Of a stretch of 43,590 nucleotides of DNA, positions 20,240 to 28,346 are shown in pieces. Where the stretch lies: the NCBI RefSeq assembly GCF_000787775.1, contig NZ_BBPM01000015.1:1-43590 (forward strand). Direction: 5' to 3'. The stretch comes from Streptacidiphilus carbonis (GTDB lineage Bacteria > Actinomycetota > Actinomycetes > Streptomycetales > Streptomycetaceae). Every line of letters starts with the position of its first letter. The first letter of the stretch is position 1. The translations under genes and the position numbers were made by a program. The notes beneath the pieces were generated by a model, which was given only the letters and a program-made list of their open reading frames with translations, made no database searches and was not told the DNA's origin.

Positions 20240-20494
20240 TCACTCCTCCGGCCCGGCACCGGGCAGTCGGTACTCCGCAGCCCAGCGGGCCCATTCGGCC
20301 AGCGCCTGGTAGACCCTGACGCCGCCCTCGATGGTGATCCGCATCGACTGCACCCGCGGCGTGTGGCCGAACTCGCCGGCGTCCTTGCGCTGCGCGTAGG
20401 CCCGGTAGGCGGCGGCCTGGGCGGCCAGGGACCGGGCGCTGGGTACGGGTCCTGGGGCTGCCGAAGGCCTCTTGGGAAGCCACAACGTTTCCAC
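20240..20494 (-). CDS. Small hypothetical protein
   Basis: An 84-residue protein that I do not recognise. The GTG at 20494 has AGGA about nine bases upstream and gives VETLWLPKRPSAAPGP, followed by a helical, alanine-rich and aromatic segment (AAQAAAYRAYAQRKDAGEFG) and MRITIEGGVRVYQALAEWARWAAEYRLPG. It has no signal peptide or membrane segment, so it is probably cytoplasmic and folded mostly as helices. The frame could extend to 20824, but that would run antisense through the secreted-protein gene at 20565, so the short version is preferred. It converges on the kinase gene and is divergent from the secreted-protein gene. Confidence 0.6.
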   Translation of the reverse strand: METLWLPKRPSAAPGPVPSARSLAAQAAAYRAYAQRKDAGEFGHTPRVQSMRITIEGGVRVYQALAEWARWAAEYRLPGAGPEE

Positions 20495-20564
20495 AAAGAG
20501 GGTTCCTAGGCTCCCCGCAGAAGGGACGTCACCCGCCGCCCCGACCCTGTGGAGGAGACCTGCC

Positions 20565-20957
20565 ATGCCCATCCGCCGCGCGACCCTCGCCTCGGCCCTC
20601 GCCGGGACCGCCCTCGTCGGAGCGCTGATCGGCGCCGGCACCCCGGCCTCGGCGGCCGCGCAGCCCCCCGCCCAGCGGGAGGCCAAGGCCGTCTGCACCC
20701 GCGCCCCCCAGGTCGACGCCCGGATCACCCGGGCGCTGGCCCGACTGCACGGACCCGCGAGTGAGCGGGGCTCCATCGCCCGCCTGCAGAAGCGGGTGGG
20801 TGTCGCCAAGGCGGCCGGCGACACGGCGATCGAGACCTACCTCAACAACCGGCTGACCGCCCGTCAGAACATGGTCGGCACCCTCACCACCCGGCAGAGC
20901 GATCTCAAGCAGGTGGAGACCTGGTGCACCGCCAACCACCTCGGCGGCGCGAAGTGA
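20565..20957 (+). CDS. Small secreted protein with a cysteine pair
   Basis: A 130-residue exported protein. GGAGGAG lies just before the ATG at 20565. The signal peptide covers residues 1-30 (MPIRRATLASALAGTALVG...TPASA), probably cleaved after ASA. The mature part is about 100 residues with two cysteines, at 44 and 121, which likely form a disulfide, and long helix-forming stretches (RITRALARLHG, SIARLQKRVGVAKAAG, NRLTARQNMVGTLTTRQSDLKQVETW). The helices suggest a small coiled-coil or helical bundle. I do not recognise the family and no enzymatic motif is visible. Its stop overlaps the lipoprotein start by four bases, so the two are probably made together and may interact at the cell surface. 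It lies next to a two-component system, but no shared regulatory site was found. Confidence 0.8.
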   Translation: MPIRRATLASALAGTALVGALIGAGTPASAAAQPPAQREAKAVCTRAPQVDARITRALARLHGPASERGSIARLQKRVGVAKAAGDTAIETYLNNRLTARQNMVGTLTTRQSDLKQVETWCTANHLGGAK

Positions 20958-21151
20958 CACGCCGTCACCTGGTCTGGCCCGCAGTGCTGATCGCGGTACT
21001 CGCGCTCGGCGCCTGCTCCCACACCCCGGCGCCGTCGGCCACGCCCTCCGGGGTGTCCAGCAGCACCGTCCAGCAGATGCAGCAGCAGGTCGACGCGGCC
21101 CAGAGCGCCGCGGCTGCCGCCGACTCCGACGCAGCGAGCGACCCGAACTAG
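20954..21151 (+). CDS. Small lipoprotein
   Basis: A 65-residue lipoprotein starting at the GTG of the GTGA overlap with the upstream gene. It has the basic VTRRHLVWP, a hydrophobic core and the lipobox LGAC, predicting lipidation on that cysteine. The mature peptide is only about 45 residues, rich in Ala, Ser, Gln and Asp (QQMQQQVDAAQSAAAAADSD), probably a flexible or coiled rod. No family assigned. The coupled arrangement with the secreted protein suggests a cell-envelope pair. It is followed directly by the long inverted repeat at 21160-21275. Confidence 0.72.
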   Translation: MTRRHLVWPAVLIAVLALGACSHTPAPSATPSGVSSSTVQQMQQQVDAAQSAAAAADSDAASDPN

Positions 21152-21159
21152 GGTGCAAC

Positions 21160-21275
21160 GGGCTGCATGGCTCATCGCGCAGTTCCCGCGCCCCTGAGGT
21201 GGGTGCAACTGACCCACCGTGGTTCAGTTGCAGCCCCCAGGGGCGCGGGGCACTGCGCCACCAGCCATGCAGCCC
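21160..21275. repeat. Long inverted repeat (bidirectional terminator / dispersed repeat family)
   Basis: The outer arms GGGCTGCATGGCT (21160-21172) and AGCCATGCAGCCC (21263-21275) are perfect complements. The inner arms (21177-21212 against 21223-21258) are about 36 bases with a few mismatches, containing GCGCAGT, CGCGCCCCTG and GTGCAACTGA. It lies between convergent genes. The core is shared with the element at 37548-37670 and partly with the hairpin at 22894-22928. Confidence 0.85.
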
Positions 21276-21298
21276 GCCGCAGCCGGAGACGGCGACAC

Positions 21299-22558
21299 CT
21301 ACACCCGCGGCAGCGCCTGCCGCCGCCGTTTGGCGGCATACCGTCGCCGCCGCATCAGCACCAGCCCGCCGCCCGCCGCCACGGCGACCGCCACCAGCCC
21401 TGCCCCGGACGCCCCGGCCCACCCCACCGCTCCGAGCCCGGACGAACCCGAGGCGCCGACCGACACCCGCGCGGCCCTGGACGGCGCCGACACCGAGTCT
21501 CCGGCGGTCCCGGCCTTCGGCGCCGTGGAGGGTACAGCCGCGGCACCGTCCAGGCTGCCGACCGGGGTGACCCTGCCGTCGGCTGCGAAGCCCCAGTCGA
21601 GCAGTTCCCTGGCCTCGGCGTAGACCGCGTTCAGCTCACGGTCCTGCGGATTCATCACCGTCGCCATGATGGTCCGGTCACCCCGCCGGGCCGCCACCAC
21701 CAGCGTGTTCCCGGCGTTGGTGGTGTAGCCGTTCTTGACGCCGATCAGGCCGTCGTAGCGGGGGACACCGTCGATGCCCATCAGCATCCGGTCGGTGTTG
21801 TCGATCTCGAACGGCTTGCCCTTGGTGTTCGGCCCACCGGGGAACTCGGCCTTCCAGGTCCCGGCGTAGCGCGCGAAGTCCGCGTTCTTCAAGCCGTCCC
21901 GCGCGAACAGGCTGAGGTCGTACGCCGAGGACACCTGCCCCGGCATGTCGTAGCCGTCGGGCGAGACCACATGGGTGTCGTTCGCGCCCAGCCTGGCGGC
22001 CTGGGCCTGCATCTGCGCAACGGTCGCGGCCACCCCGCCGTTCATCGAGGCCAGTACGTGCACCGCGTCGTTGCCGGAGCGCAGGAAGACGCCGAGCCAC
22101 AGGTCGGACACCTTGTACGTCTGCCCGGGCAGCACACCGACCAGGCTGCTGCCCTCGCCCATCCCGGCCAGGTCCGCGTCGGTGACCTTGTGGACGGCCC
22201 GGGTCGGGATCTTCGGCAGCACGGTGTCGGCGAACAGCGTCTTCAGCGTGCTCGCCGGCGGCAGCGCCCAGTGCGGGTTCTGCGCCGCCAGCACCTGGCC
22301 GGTCGCGGTGTCGGAGACGATCCAGGACAGCGCGCTCAGCTTGGCCGGCAGCGCGGGCGCCCCCGGGCCCGGCTGCACCTGTACCCCTGGCAGCCCCAAC
22401 CGCTCACCGCCGACCGTGGACATCCGGGCCGGCGGTTTCGGTGCCGCGGTGGCGCTCGCCCTGGGCGAGGGCGTCGCCGCGGCGGGAACGGCGCCAACCA
22501 GCCCTACGGCGAGCGCGGTGGAGCACACGGCTGCTGCGGTACGGAGATCGAAGTGCAC
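21299..22558 (-). CDS. Membrane-anchored D-alanyl-D-alanine carboxypeptidase (S11 family)
   Basis: A 419-residue exported penicillin-binding-type enzyme that trims the terminal D-Ala from peptidoglycan stem peptides. It has a signal sequence (residues 1-28), a proline/alanine-rich spacer to about 60, then the S11 catalytic domain to about 330. The nucleophile motif STLK is at 103-106 (PPASTLKT), the second motif SGN at 161-163, and the third motif reads KNG at 275-277 (IGVKNGYTTNAG) instead of the usual KTG. A spacer, one C-terminal membrane helix (GLVAVAVAAGGGLVLM) and a basic tail RRRRYAAKRRR follow, so the enzyme sits outside the cell anchored by its C-terminus. The start is the GTG at 22558, directly before a good signal peptide; a longer version to 22801 would overlap the divergent gene. 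In S. coelicolor a carboxypeptidase gene is likewise adjacent to SCO4848 and near wall-polymer genes (from memory). Confidence 0.88.
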   Translation of the reverse strand: MHFDLRTAAAVCSTALAVGLVGAVPAAATPSPRASATAAPKPPARMSTVGGERLGLPGVQVQPGPGAPALPAKLSALSWIVSDTATGQVLAAQNPHWALPPASTLKTLFADTVLPKIPTRAVHKVTDADLAGMGEGSSLVGVLPGQTYKVSDLWLGVFLRSGNDAVHVLASMNGGVAATVAQMQAQAARLGANDTHVVSPDGYDMPGQVSSAYDLSLFARDGLKNADFARYAGTWKAEFPGGPNTKGKPFEIDNTDRMLMGIDGVPRYDGLIGVKNGYTTNAGNTLVVAARRGDRTIMATVMNPQDRELNAVYAEARELLDWGFAADGRVTPVGSLDGAAAVPSTAPKAGTAGDSVSAPSRAARVSVGASGSSGLGAVGWAGASGAGLVAVAVAAGGGLVLMRRRRYAAKRRRQALPRV

Positions 22559-22642
22559 CGGTCGACCGTACCCAACCGATCCCTCCGTCCCAACCACCCC
22601 CCCGAAAAAAACACACCAATGCCAGGCCGGGATACTTGCCCC

Positions 22643-22882
22643 ATGAGACTGAGCCGCCGCGCCTCCTGGTTCCTGACCGCCTTCGGCGTCTGGAGTCTTT
22701 GGATCTGGGCAACCTTCTTCAAGAACCTCTGGGCCGACGGCGAGGGCCTCGCCTTCACCGGCGGCGACCACTCCCGCCCCACCGCCTACTTCTGGATCCA
22801 CGCCACCCTCGCCCTGGCCTCCCTGGTGCTCGGCCTGGTCGTCGGCTCAGTGGGCGTCAGATCCCTTCGCCACAAGTCCTGA
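22643..22882 (+). CDS. SCO4848-family small membrane protein
   Basis: A 79-residue conserved streptomycete membrane protein with two transmembrane segments: WFLTAFGVWSLWIWATFF and AYFWIHATLALASLVLGLVVG. Between them is an acidic/aromatic loop with DGEGLAFTGGDHSRP. Function unknown. It diverges from the carboxypeptidase gene with 84 bases between the starts, an arrangement I recall as conserved in Streptomyces. A GATACT hexamer at 22631-22636, about six bases before the ATG, could be a -10 box giving a leaderless or nearly leaderless message; no Shine-Dalgarno is visible. It converges on sdhB with the hairpin at 22894-22928 between. Confidence 0.85.
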   Translation: MRLSRRASWFLTAFGVWSLWIWATFFKNLWADGEGLAFTGGDHSRPTAYFWIHATLALASLVLGLVVGSVGVRSLRHKS

Positions 22883-22893
22883 GACGCGAAAAG

Positions 22894-22928
22894 GGGCGCG
22901 GGGAACTGTGGAACAGTTCCCCGCGCCC
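22894..22928. terminator. Perfect 16-bp hairpin between SCO4848-type gene and sdhB
   Basis: GGGCGCGGGGAACTGT (22894-22909) and ACAGTTCCCCGCGCCC (22913-22928) form a 16-bp stem with a three-base loop, preceded by GAAAAGG. It lies between convergent genes and probably terminates both transcripts. The CGCGGGG / AACTG wording resembles the two long repeats in this window. Confidence 0.85.
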
Positions 22929-22937
22929 ACGGAATCC

Positions 22938-23732
22938 CTAGAAGCGACGGGTGACCAGCGCCCGCTTCACTTCCTGGATCGCCTTGGTGACCTCGATGCC
23001 GCGAGGGCAGGCGTCGGTGCAGTTGAAGGTGGTGCGGCAGCGCCACACCCCGTCGCGGTCGTTGAGGATCTCCAGCCGCTGCTCCGCGCCCTCGTCGCGC
23101 GAGTCGAAGATGAAGCGGTGGGCGTTGACGATCGCGGCCGGGCCGAAGTACTGGCCGTCGTTCCAGAACACCGGGCAGGACGTGGTGCACGCGGCGCAGA
23201 GGATGCACTTGGTGGTGTCCTCGAAGCGCTGCACGTCCTCCTCGGACTGGATCCGCTCGCGGGTCGGCTCGTTGCCGGTGGTGATCAGGAAGGGCATCAC
23301 GTCGCGGTAGGCCTGGAAGAACGGGTCCATGTCCACGACCAGGTCCTTCAGGACCGTGAGGCCCTTGATGGGCTCGATCGTGATCGGCTTCTCCGGCGAG
23401 ACGTCCTTGATCAGGGTCTTGCAGGCGAGCCGGTTCTTGCCGTTGATCCGCATGGCGTCCGAACCGCAGACGCCGTGGGCGCAGGAGCGACGGTACGTCA
23501 GGGTGCCGTCCTGCTCCCACTTGATGGTGTTGATCGCGTCCAGGACGCGGATCTTCGGGTCGACGGTCAGCTGGTAGTCCACCCACACCGCGTCCGGGTG
23601 CTCCTCCGGGTTGAACCGGCGGATCCGGACCGTGATGGTGATCAGCTCGACCTTGCCGGACTCGGCGGCGTCCAGACCGGCGGAGTGCGGGTTCCCGGCC
23701 TGCGGTGCGTCTTCGATCGTGGGGGTGCTCAT
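22938..23732 (-). CDS. sdhB: Succinate dehydrogenase iron-sulfur subunit
   Basis: A 264-residue electron-transfer subunit of complex II, on the cytoplasmic membrane face, passing electrons from SdhA flavin to the membrane quinone site. The N-terminal ferredoxin domain binds [2Fe-2S] through C84, C89, D92 and C104 (SCAHGVCGSD...LAC); the aspartate in place of a cysteine is also found in the E. coli subunit. The C-terminal domain has the [4Fe-4S] ligands C176, C179, C182 and [3Fe-4S] ligands C186, C232, C238 with C242 (CILCAACTTSCP; CRTTFNCTDACP). The N-terminal about 25 residues are a variable extension. Its ATG overlaps the sdhA stop by one base (TGATG), so translation is coupled. It is last in the sdhC-sdhD-sdhA-sdhB operon. 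Confidence 0.97.
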   Translation of the reverse strand: MSTPTIEDAPQAGNPHSAGLDAAESGKVELITITVRIRRFNPEEHPDAVWVDYQLTVDPKIRVLDAINTIKWEQDGTLTYRRSCAHGVCGSDAMRINGKNRLACKTLIKDVSPEKPITIEPIKGLTVLKDLVVDMDPFFQAYRDVMPFLITTGNEPTRERIQSEEDVQRFEDTTKCILCAACTTSCPVFWNDGQYFGPAAIVNAHRFIFDSRDEGAEQRLEILNDRDGVWRCRTTFNCTDACPRGIEVTKAIQEVKRALVTRRF

Positions 23733-25486
23733 CAGTACTTACGCTCCATCGGCTGGTAGCGGGTCACCACGACCGGCTTGTAGTCCAGGCGGATGCTGGT
23801 GTTCCCATCGGCGTCCACCTCGCGGTACGCCATGGTGTGCTGCATGAAGTTGACGTCGTCACGGGTCGGGTAGTCCTCGCGGAAGTGACCGCCGCGGGAC
23901 TCCTTGCGGGCCAGTCCGGACACGGCGGTGACCTCGGCCAGGTCGAGCAGGTTGCCCAGCTCCACGGCCTCCAGCAGGTCGGTGTTGAACCGCTTGCCCT
24001 TGTCCATCACCGAGATGTGCTTGTAGCGCTCCTTCAGCGCGGCGATGTCCGCCACGGCCTGCTTCAGCGTCGCCTCGGTGCGGTACACCATCGAGTTGGT
24101 GTCCATGGACTGCTGCAGCTCGCTGCGGATGTCCGAGACGCGCTCGCTGCCGTTGCCGTTGCGGATCCGCTCCAGCTGCTCGACGACCTGGGACTCCGGG
24201 TTCTCCGGGAGCTCCACGTAGTCGGCGGTGGCGGCGTACTCGGCGGCGGCGATGCCGGCCCGGCGGCCGAAGACGTTGATGTCCAGCAGCGAGTTGGTGC
24301 CCAGCCGGTTGGCGCCGTGCACCGACACGCAGGCCACCTCGCCCGCGGCGTAGAGGCCGGGGACGACGGTGTCGTTGTCCATGAGCACCTCGCCCTGGAC
24401 GTTGGTGGGGATGCCGCCCATGGCGTAGTGCGCGGTCGGCTGGATCGGGATCGGGTCCGTGTAGGGCTCGATGCCGAGGTAGGTCCGGGCGAACTCGGTG
24501 ATGTCCGGGAGCTTGGCGTCCAGCTGCTCCGGCGGAAGGTGCGTCAGGTCCAGGTAGACGTGGTCGCCGTCCAGGCCGCAGCCGCGGCCCTCGCGGATCT
24601 CGGTGTAGATCGCCCGGGAGACGACGTCGCGCGAGGCCAGGTCCTTCATGACGGGCGCGTACTTCTCCATGAAGCGCTCGCCGTCCTTGTTGCGGAGGAT
24701 GCCGCCCTCGCCGCGGGCGCCCTCGGTGAGCAGGATGCCCATCCGCCAGATGCCCGTCGGGTGGAACTGGAAGAACTCCATGTCCTCCAGCGGCAGACCG
24801 CGCCGGAACGCCGCGGCCTGGCCGTCGCCGGTCAGGGTGTGCGCGTTGGAGGTGACCTTGAAGAACTTGCCGTTGCCGCCCGAGGCGAAGATGACCGCCT
24901 TGGCCTGGAAGACGTGGATCTCACCGGTGGCCAGCTCGTAGGCGACCACGCCGGCGGTCCGCTTGACCCCGTCGACGTCGGCCATGAGCAGGTCCAGGAC
25001 GTAGAACTCGTTGAAGAACTCCACGCCCTCCTTGACGCAGTTCTGGTACAGCGTCTGGAGGATCATGTGACCGGTGCGGTCGGCCGCGTAGCAGGAGCGG
25101 CGCACCGCCGCCTTGCCGTGGTCGCGGGTGTGGCCGCCGAAACGGCGCTGGTCGATCCGGCCCTCGGGCGTGCGGTTGAACGGCAGGCCCATCTTCTCCA
25201 GGTCGAGGACCGCGTCGATGGCCTCCTTCGCCAGGATCTCGGCGGCGTCCTGGTCGACCAGGTAGTCACCGCCCTTGACGGTGTCGAAGGTGTGCCACTC
25301 CCAGTTGTCCTCCTCGACGTTGGCCAGTGCGGCGGCCATGCCGCCCTGGGCCGCGCCGGTGTGGGACCGGGTGGGGTAGAGCTTGGTCAGCACGGCGGTG
25401 CGGCTGCGCTTGGTCGACTCGATGGCCGCGCGCATTCCGGCGCCGCCGGCGCCGACGATGACGGTGTCGTACTTGTGTACCTGCAT
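23732..25486 (-). CDS. sdhA: Succinate dehydrogenase flavoprotein subunit
   Basis: The 584-residue catalytic subunit that oxidises succinate to fumarate in the TCA cycle. The FAD-binding Rossmann motif [13 protein letters not shown] is at residues 9-20. [10 protein letters not shown] carries H42, the histidine that bonds covalently to FAD in this family. Substrate-site segments follow: [31 protein letters not shown] and the late FAD segment [26 protein letters not shown]. The length and domain order are normal. The ATG at 25486 is 28 bases downstream of the sdhD stop, and the 3' end overlaps sdhB by one base. Confidence 0.98.
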   Translation of the reverse strand: MQVHKYDTVIVGAGGAGMRAAIESTKRSRTAVLTKLYPTRSHTGAAQGGMAAALANVEEDNWEWHTFDTVKGGDYLVDQDAAEILAKEAIDAVLDLEKMGLPFNRTPEGRIDQRRFGGHTRDHGKAAVRRSCYAADRTGHMILQTLYQNCVKEGVEFFNEFYVLDLLMADVDGVKRTAGVVAYELATGEIHVFQAKAVIFASGGNGKFFKVTSNAHTLTGDGQAAAFRRGLPLEDMEFFQFHPTGIWRMGILLTEGARGEGGILRNKDGERFMEKYAPVMKDLASRDVVSRAIYTEIREGRGCGLDGDHVYLDLTHLPPEQLDAKLPDITEFARTYLGIEPYTDPIPIQPTAHYAMGGIPTNVQGEVLMDNDTVVPGLYAAGEVACVSVHGANRLGTNSLLDINVFGRRAGIAAAEYAATADYVELPENPESQVVEQLERIRNGNGSERVSDIRSELQQSMDTNSMVYRTEATLKQAVADIAALKERYKHISVMDKGKRFNTDLLEAVELGNLLDLAEVTAVSGLARKESRGGHFREDYPTRDDVNFMQHTMAYREVDADGNTSIRLDYKPVVVTRYQPMERKY

Positions 25487-25514
25487 GTCAGTCTGCTGCC
25501 TCGTCCGTCCGCGC

Positions 25515-25991
25515 TCAGCTGATGTTCGGGTCGAAGGTGAAGATCACCAGAGTGCCCAGCAGCACGGTGAACACCGTGGCGGTCACCAGCAGGACCTTCA
25601 ACCAGAAACGGGTGGTGTCGCGCTCCGCGTAGTCGTTGATGACCGTGCGCATGCCGTTCGCGCCGTGGAGCATCGCCAGCCAGAGCATCAGCAGGTCCCA
25701 GCCCTGCCAGAACGGGGACGCCCAGCGGCCCGCGACGAAGGCGAAGCTGATCTTGGTGACACCGCCGTCCAGCACCAGCTGGATGATCAGGTGGCCCAGC
25801 ACCAGGAAGACCAGCACCACGCCGGACAGGCGCATGAACAGCCAGGCCAGCATCTCGAAGTTGGTCCGCGACTTGCGGCCGGTCCTCTTGGTACGGGCAC
25901 GCGGGGGCTCGATCAGAAAGGCCGAGGGGTCCGTCGGTGCGGCGTTGGTGAGCTCGACGCCGGAGACGGAGCCAGTGGTTTCAATAGCCAT
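25515..25991 (-). CDS. sdhD: Succinate dehydrogenase hydrophobic membrane anchor subunit
   Basis: A 158-residue membrane subunit of complex II. A hydrophilic N-terminus of about 45 residues is followed by three transmembrane helices: [23 protein letters not shown], a middle one at [23 protein letters not shown], and [23 protein letters not shown]77-type and H-G-A residues in the first two helices are likely heme or quinone contacts (inferred from the family). The ATG at 25991 has GAGG upstream and lies eight bases after sdhC ends, so I reject the much longer frame to 26384. It is in the sdh operon. Confidence 0.93.
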   Translation of the reverse strand: MAIETTGSVSGVELTNAAPTDPSAFLIEPPRARTKRTGRKSRTNFEMLAWLFMRLSGVVLVFLVLGHLIIQLVLDGGVTKISFAFVAGRWASPFWQGWDLLMLWLAMLHGANGMRTVINDYAERDTTRFWLKVLLVTATVFTVLLGTLVIFTFDPNIS

Positions 25992-25999
25992 TACTCGCC

Positions 26000-26377
26000 T
26001 CACCCGAACCAGTTGCGGAGGGTTTCCTGCAGGATCGGGTAGAAGGCACCAGCCATCAGCACGACCCACACAGTCACTACGGTCCAGAGCATCTGCCGCT
26101 GGTACTTCGGGCCCTTGGCCCAGAAGTCCACCGCGATGACCCGCAGGCCGTTCAGCGCGTGGAACAGGATGGCGGCCGTCAGGCCGTACTCCATCAGGTT
26201 GACGGGCCAGGTCTTGTACGTCGCGATCGTGCTGTTGTAGGCCTCTGGCGAGACCCGGACAAGAGCGGTGTCGAGGACGTGGGCGAACAGGAAGAAGAAG
26301 ATGAGGACGCCGGTGACTCGATGAGCCACCCACGACCACATGCCTTCCCGGCCGCGGTAAAGCGTTCCAGCCGGCAC
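26000..26377 (-). CDS. sdhC: Succinate dehydrogenase cytochrome b556 subunit
   Basis: A 125-residue membrane anchor and heme b subunit, first in the operon. The start is the GTG at 26377, giving VPAGTLYRGREGMWSWVAHRVTG; GGAGGG sits seven bases upstream. A longer frame from 26476 would add a low-complexity 33-residue leader without family similarity. Three helices are visible: GVLIFFFLFAHVLDTAL, EYGLTAAILFHALNGLRVIAVDF and WTVVTVWVVLMAGAFYPIL. S-x-x-H-R-x-T-G near the N-terminus and the histidines in FAHVLD and FHALNGLR match the quinone-site and heme-ligand positions of this family. With sdhD it holds the SdhAB head on the membrane. Confidence 0.94.
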   Translation of the reverse strand: MPAGTLYRGREGMWSWVAHRVTGVLIFFFLFAHVLDTALVRVSPEAYNSTIATYKTWPVNLMEYGLTAAILFHALNGLRVIAVDFWAKGPKYQRQMLWTVVTVWVVLMAGAFYPILQETLRNWFG

Positions 26378-26650
26378 GGAACAACCCTCCGGAAGCGGGG
26401 CGGGGGCTCGGCCGGCATCAGTGTCGGTCGTCAGCCCGGCCGGGTATGGTCCACCGGCCCCGGCCATCGTAGCCACGGGAACAGGCAGACAGCCCGCCGG
26501 GGGTCCACCGGATGATCAAACAGCCCTGCCCGGCGCAACCACCGCCCGGCTTTGTGGCCTGCTCCGATGGCCGGCCCGCCGCGGATCGGTGCCGCGGCCT
26601 GCGACGGACCCGTGCCTGCGGGCTCCGGGCCAGGTCAGCCGGGACACGCC
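26378..26650. promoter_or_regulatory. Spacer upstream of the sdh operon
   Basis: Together with the hairpin at 26651-26690 this gives a 312-base gene-free stretch between the sdhC start and the end of the UraD-like gene. The promoter for sdhCDAB must lie here, read on the minus strand. A candidate -10-like CATACC is at about 26446-26451 (minus-strand sense). No convincing -35 or operator was recognised, and I see no coding frame. Confidence 0.35.
26385..26390 (-). promoter_or_regulatory. Ribosome binding site of sdhC
   Basis: GGAGGG on the minus strand, seven bases before the GTG at 26377. It decides the sdhC start against the longer frame beginning at 26476. Confidence 0.8.
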
Positions 26651-26690
26651 GACAGCGGTGGCCGTGTGGGGGAGATCACCCCCGCTGTCT
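26651..26690 (-). terminator. Imperfect hairpin after the UraD-like gene
   Basis: GACAGCGG at 26651-26658 pairs with CCGCTGTC near 26682-26689, and an inner GGGGG/CCCCC pair frames AGATCA. It directly abuts the stop of the minus-strand gene at 26690, consistent with a terminator. The stem is interrupted. Confidence 0.45.
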
Positions 26691-27328
26691 CATGTTGCCG
26701 CCGAGGCGTGAGACGCCACCAGGTGCTCAAGCCGGTGCAGGGCGATCCTCCGCAGCTCCTCGGCCGCCGTGCTGCGCTCCTCGTCTGGGTCGTTGCCGAG
26801 CCTGGCCCGCAGGCTGACCAGGACCTGGTCCAGCATCTCCTCGGCCGGGCAGTCGTCCAGGCTCACCACGAACACATGGCCGAACCGCGCCTCGTAGGCG
26901 GCATGGGCCGCCTGCAGCGCGGTGTGCGCCGCCTGGCTGCCGGGGGCCCGCATCCCCAGCAGCGGCTGCGGCATGCTGCTCTCGTCGGCCAGAGCCTCCG
27001 TCAGGTCGGTGAACGAGAGGTCGTACGAGGCCTCGCTGGCGGCGGCCAGCAGCGAGGAGACGGTCGGATAGGGACGGTGCACGGCCAGCCGCAGCGCCCA
27101 GCGGCGGCTGCCGCAGCAGGCCAGCAGGGCCTCCTCGGCCGCGCCGAAGTCGGCCTCGTTGAATCGCCGCAGACCCGCGGGCAGCGCCGACGCCGGGGCC
27201 GCCAGGCCGGCGGCGGCCGTGGCGGGGGGCATGCTGTCCTGGTTCGGCTGCGCCGGGATGTCGCCGGTCAGCGGGTCCTCCTCGGTCGAACGGGGTGAGG
27301 GCGCTTGGAGACTGGTGCGGTTCGCCAT
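26690..27328 (-). CDS. UraD-like (OHCU decarboxylase family) protein lacking the catalytic histidine
   Basis: A 212-residue protein. After a variable leader of about 60 residues the core matches 2-oxo-4-hydroxy-4-carboxy-5-ureidoimidazoline decarboxylases of the urate pathway: LRRFNEADFGAAEEALLACCGSRRWALRL, RPYPTVSSLL, DLTEAL, then YEARFGHVFVVSLDD, LDQVLVSLRARLGNDPDEERSTAAEELRRIALHRLEHLV. In true UraD enzymes a segment reading HP-x-x-G supplies the catalytic histidine; here the equivalent is QPLLG, and the following SxGEQ-type glutamate is also absent (APGSQAAH). It may not decarboxylate OHCU; a ligand-binding or structural role is possible. The start is ATG 27328, or ATG 27232 (MPPATAAAGL), which has AGGA a suitable distance upstream. 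No other urate genes adjoin it. Confidence 0.75.
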   Translation of the reverse strand: MANRTSLQAPSPRSTEEDPLTGDIPAQPNQDSMPPATAAAGLAAPASALPAGLRRFNEADFGAAEEALLACCGSRRWALRLAVHRPYPTVSSLLAAASEASYDLSFTDLTEALADESSMPQPLLGMRAPGSQAAHTALQAAHAAYEARFGHVFVVSLDDCPAEEMLDQVLVSLRARLGNDPDEERSTAAEELRRIALHRLEHLVASHASAAT

Positions 27329-27560
27329 GCCCCTCTTCTATGGGCACCGACGGTGGAGTGACAGGACCGGTTGCGTGGGGCTGGTGGGACCTCAGAGCCG
27401 TACGGGCCGGCAGAACCCTTGCGGGACAAGGCCTGTCCAAGTCTGCGGCATCGTTTTCCCCGAGATAAGGATTCACTCGAATCGGCTATTAAGTCGAGAC
27501 CTTGTCCGCCGAATGATGGGACGGCTTCGTACGGGTGAACGGGCTCCTCCGCCCGGTCGG
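27329..27560. promoter_or_regulatory. Spacer between the UraD-like gene and the SDR gene
   Basis: A 232-base gap with an AT-richer core at about 27460-27500. It lies upstream of the minus-strand UraD-like gene, so its promoter is probably here. Nothing else was recognised. Confidence 0.3.
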
Positions 27561-28346
27561 CTACGGCTTCCGGGCGATCCTGTGCTGGGCCGCCTGGGCG
27601 CGCGGACGGACCACCAGCAGGTCCACATTGACGTGCGGCGGGCGGGTCACCGTCCAGGCGATGGTGTCGGCGACGTCCTCGGCGGTCAGCGGCTCGTCCA
27701 CACCGGCGTAGACCGAGGCGGCCTTCGCGGCGTCGCCGCCGAAGCGGGTGAGTGCGAACTCGTCGGTGCGGACCATGCCCGGGGCGATCTCGATCACCCG
27801 GACCGGTTCGCCGACCAGCTCAAGGCGGAGCGTTCCGGCGATGGCGTGGGCGCCGGCCTTGGCCGCGACATAGCCGCCGCCGCCCTCGTAGGGGGTGAAG
27901 GCGGCGGTGGAGGAGAGCACCAGCACCGTCCCCGCGCCGTCCGCGCCGTCGCCGCCCGCGGCCCGCAGGGCGGGAAGCAGCGCCTGGGTCATGTGCAGCA
28001 CACCGAGGACGTTCACCTCGTACATCCGGCGCCAGTCCTCCGGGTCGCCGTCCGCGACGGACTCCGCCCCGAAGGCCCCGCCGGCGTTGTTGACCAGCAC
28101 GTCGACCCGGTCCAGCGAGGCCGCGAAGGCGGCCACCGCGGTCCGGTCGGTGACATCGAGGACCTGGGCGGTGGCCGCCGCGCCGATCTCCTTCGCCACC
28201 TCCTCGATCCGCTCGGCCCGCCGGGCCACCAGGACCACCCGGAAGCCCTCGGCCGCGAGCCGCCGCGCGGTGGCGGCCCCGATCCCGCTGCTGGCGCCGG
28301 TCACCACGGCGACCTGCTCCCTCTGCTGACCCTGCTGACCTGCCAT
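27561..28346 (-). CDS. Short-chain dehydrogenase/reductase
   Basis: A 261-residue classical SDR, probably a soluble NADP-dependent oxidoreductase. The nucleotide-binding glycine motif TGASSGIG is at residues 16-23, with R residues after beta 2 (LVARRAERIEEV) favouring NADP. The structural NNAG is in VDVLVNNAGGAF. The catalytic serine is in VLVLSSTAAF and Tyr/Lys in GGGYVAAKAGAHAI. The C-terminal part (EIAPGMVRTDEFALTRFGGD) is similar to the YdfG/serine-3-dehydrogenase-like group. The substrate cannot be deduced. ATG 28346 is chosen because GGAGG lies nine bases upstream; a longer frame to 28406 has no support. The neighbouring amidohydrolase gene is divergent. Confidence 0.9.
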   Translation of the reverse strand: MAGQQGQQREQVAVVTGASSGIGAATARRLAAEGFRVVLVARRAERIEEVAKEIGAAATAQVLDVTDRTAVAAFAASLDRVDVLVNNAGGAFGAESVADGDPEDWRRMYEVNVLGVLHMTQALLPALRAAGGDGADGAGTVLVLSSTAAFTPYEGGGGYVAAKAGAHAIAGTLRLELVGEPVRVIEIAPGMVRTDEFALTRFGGDAAKAASVYAGVDEPLTAEDVADTIAWTVTRPPHVNVDLLVVRPRAQAAQHRIARKP

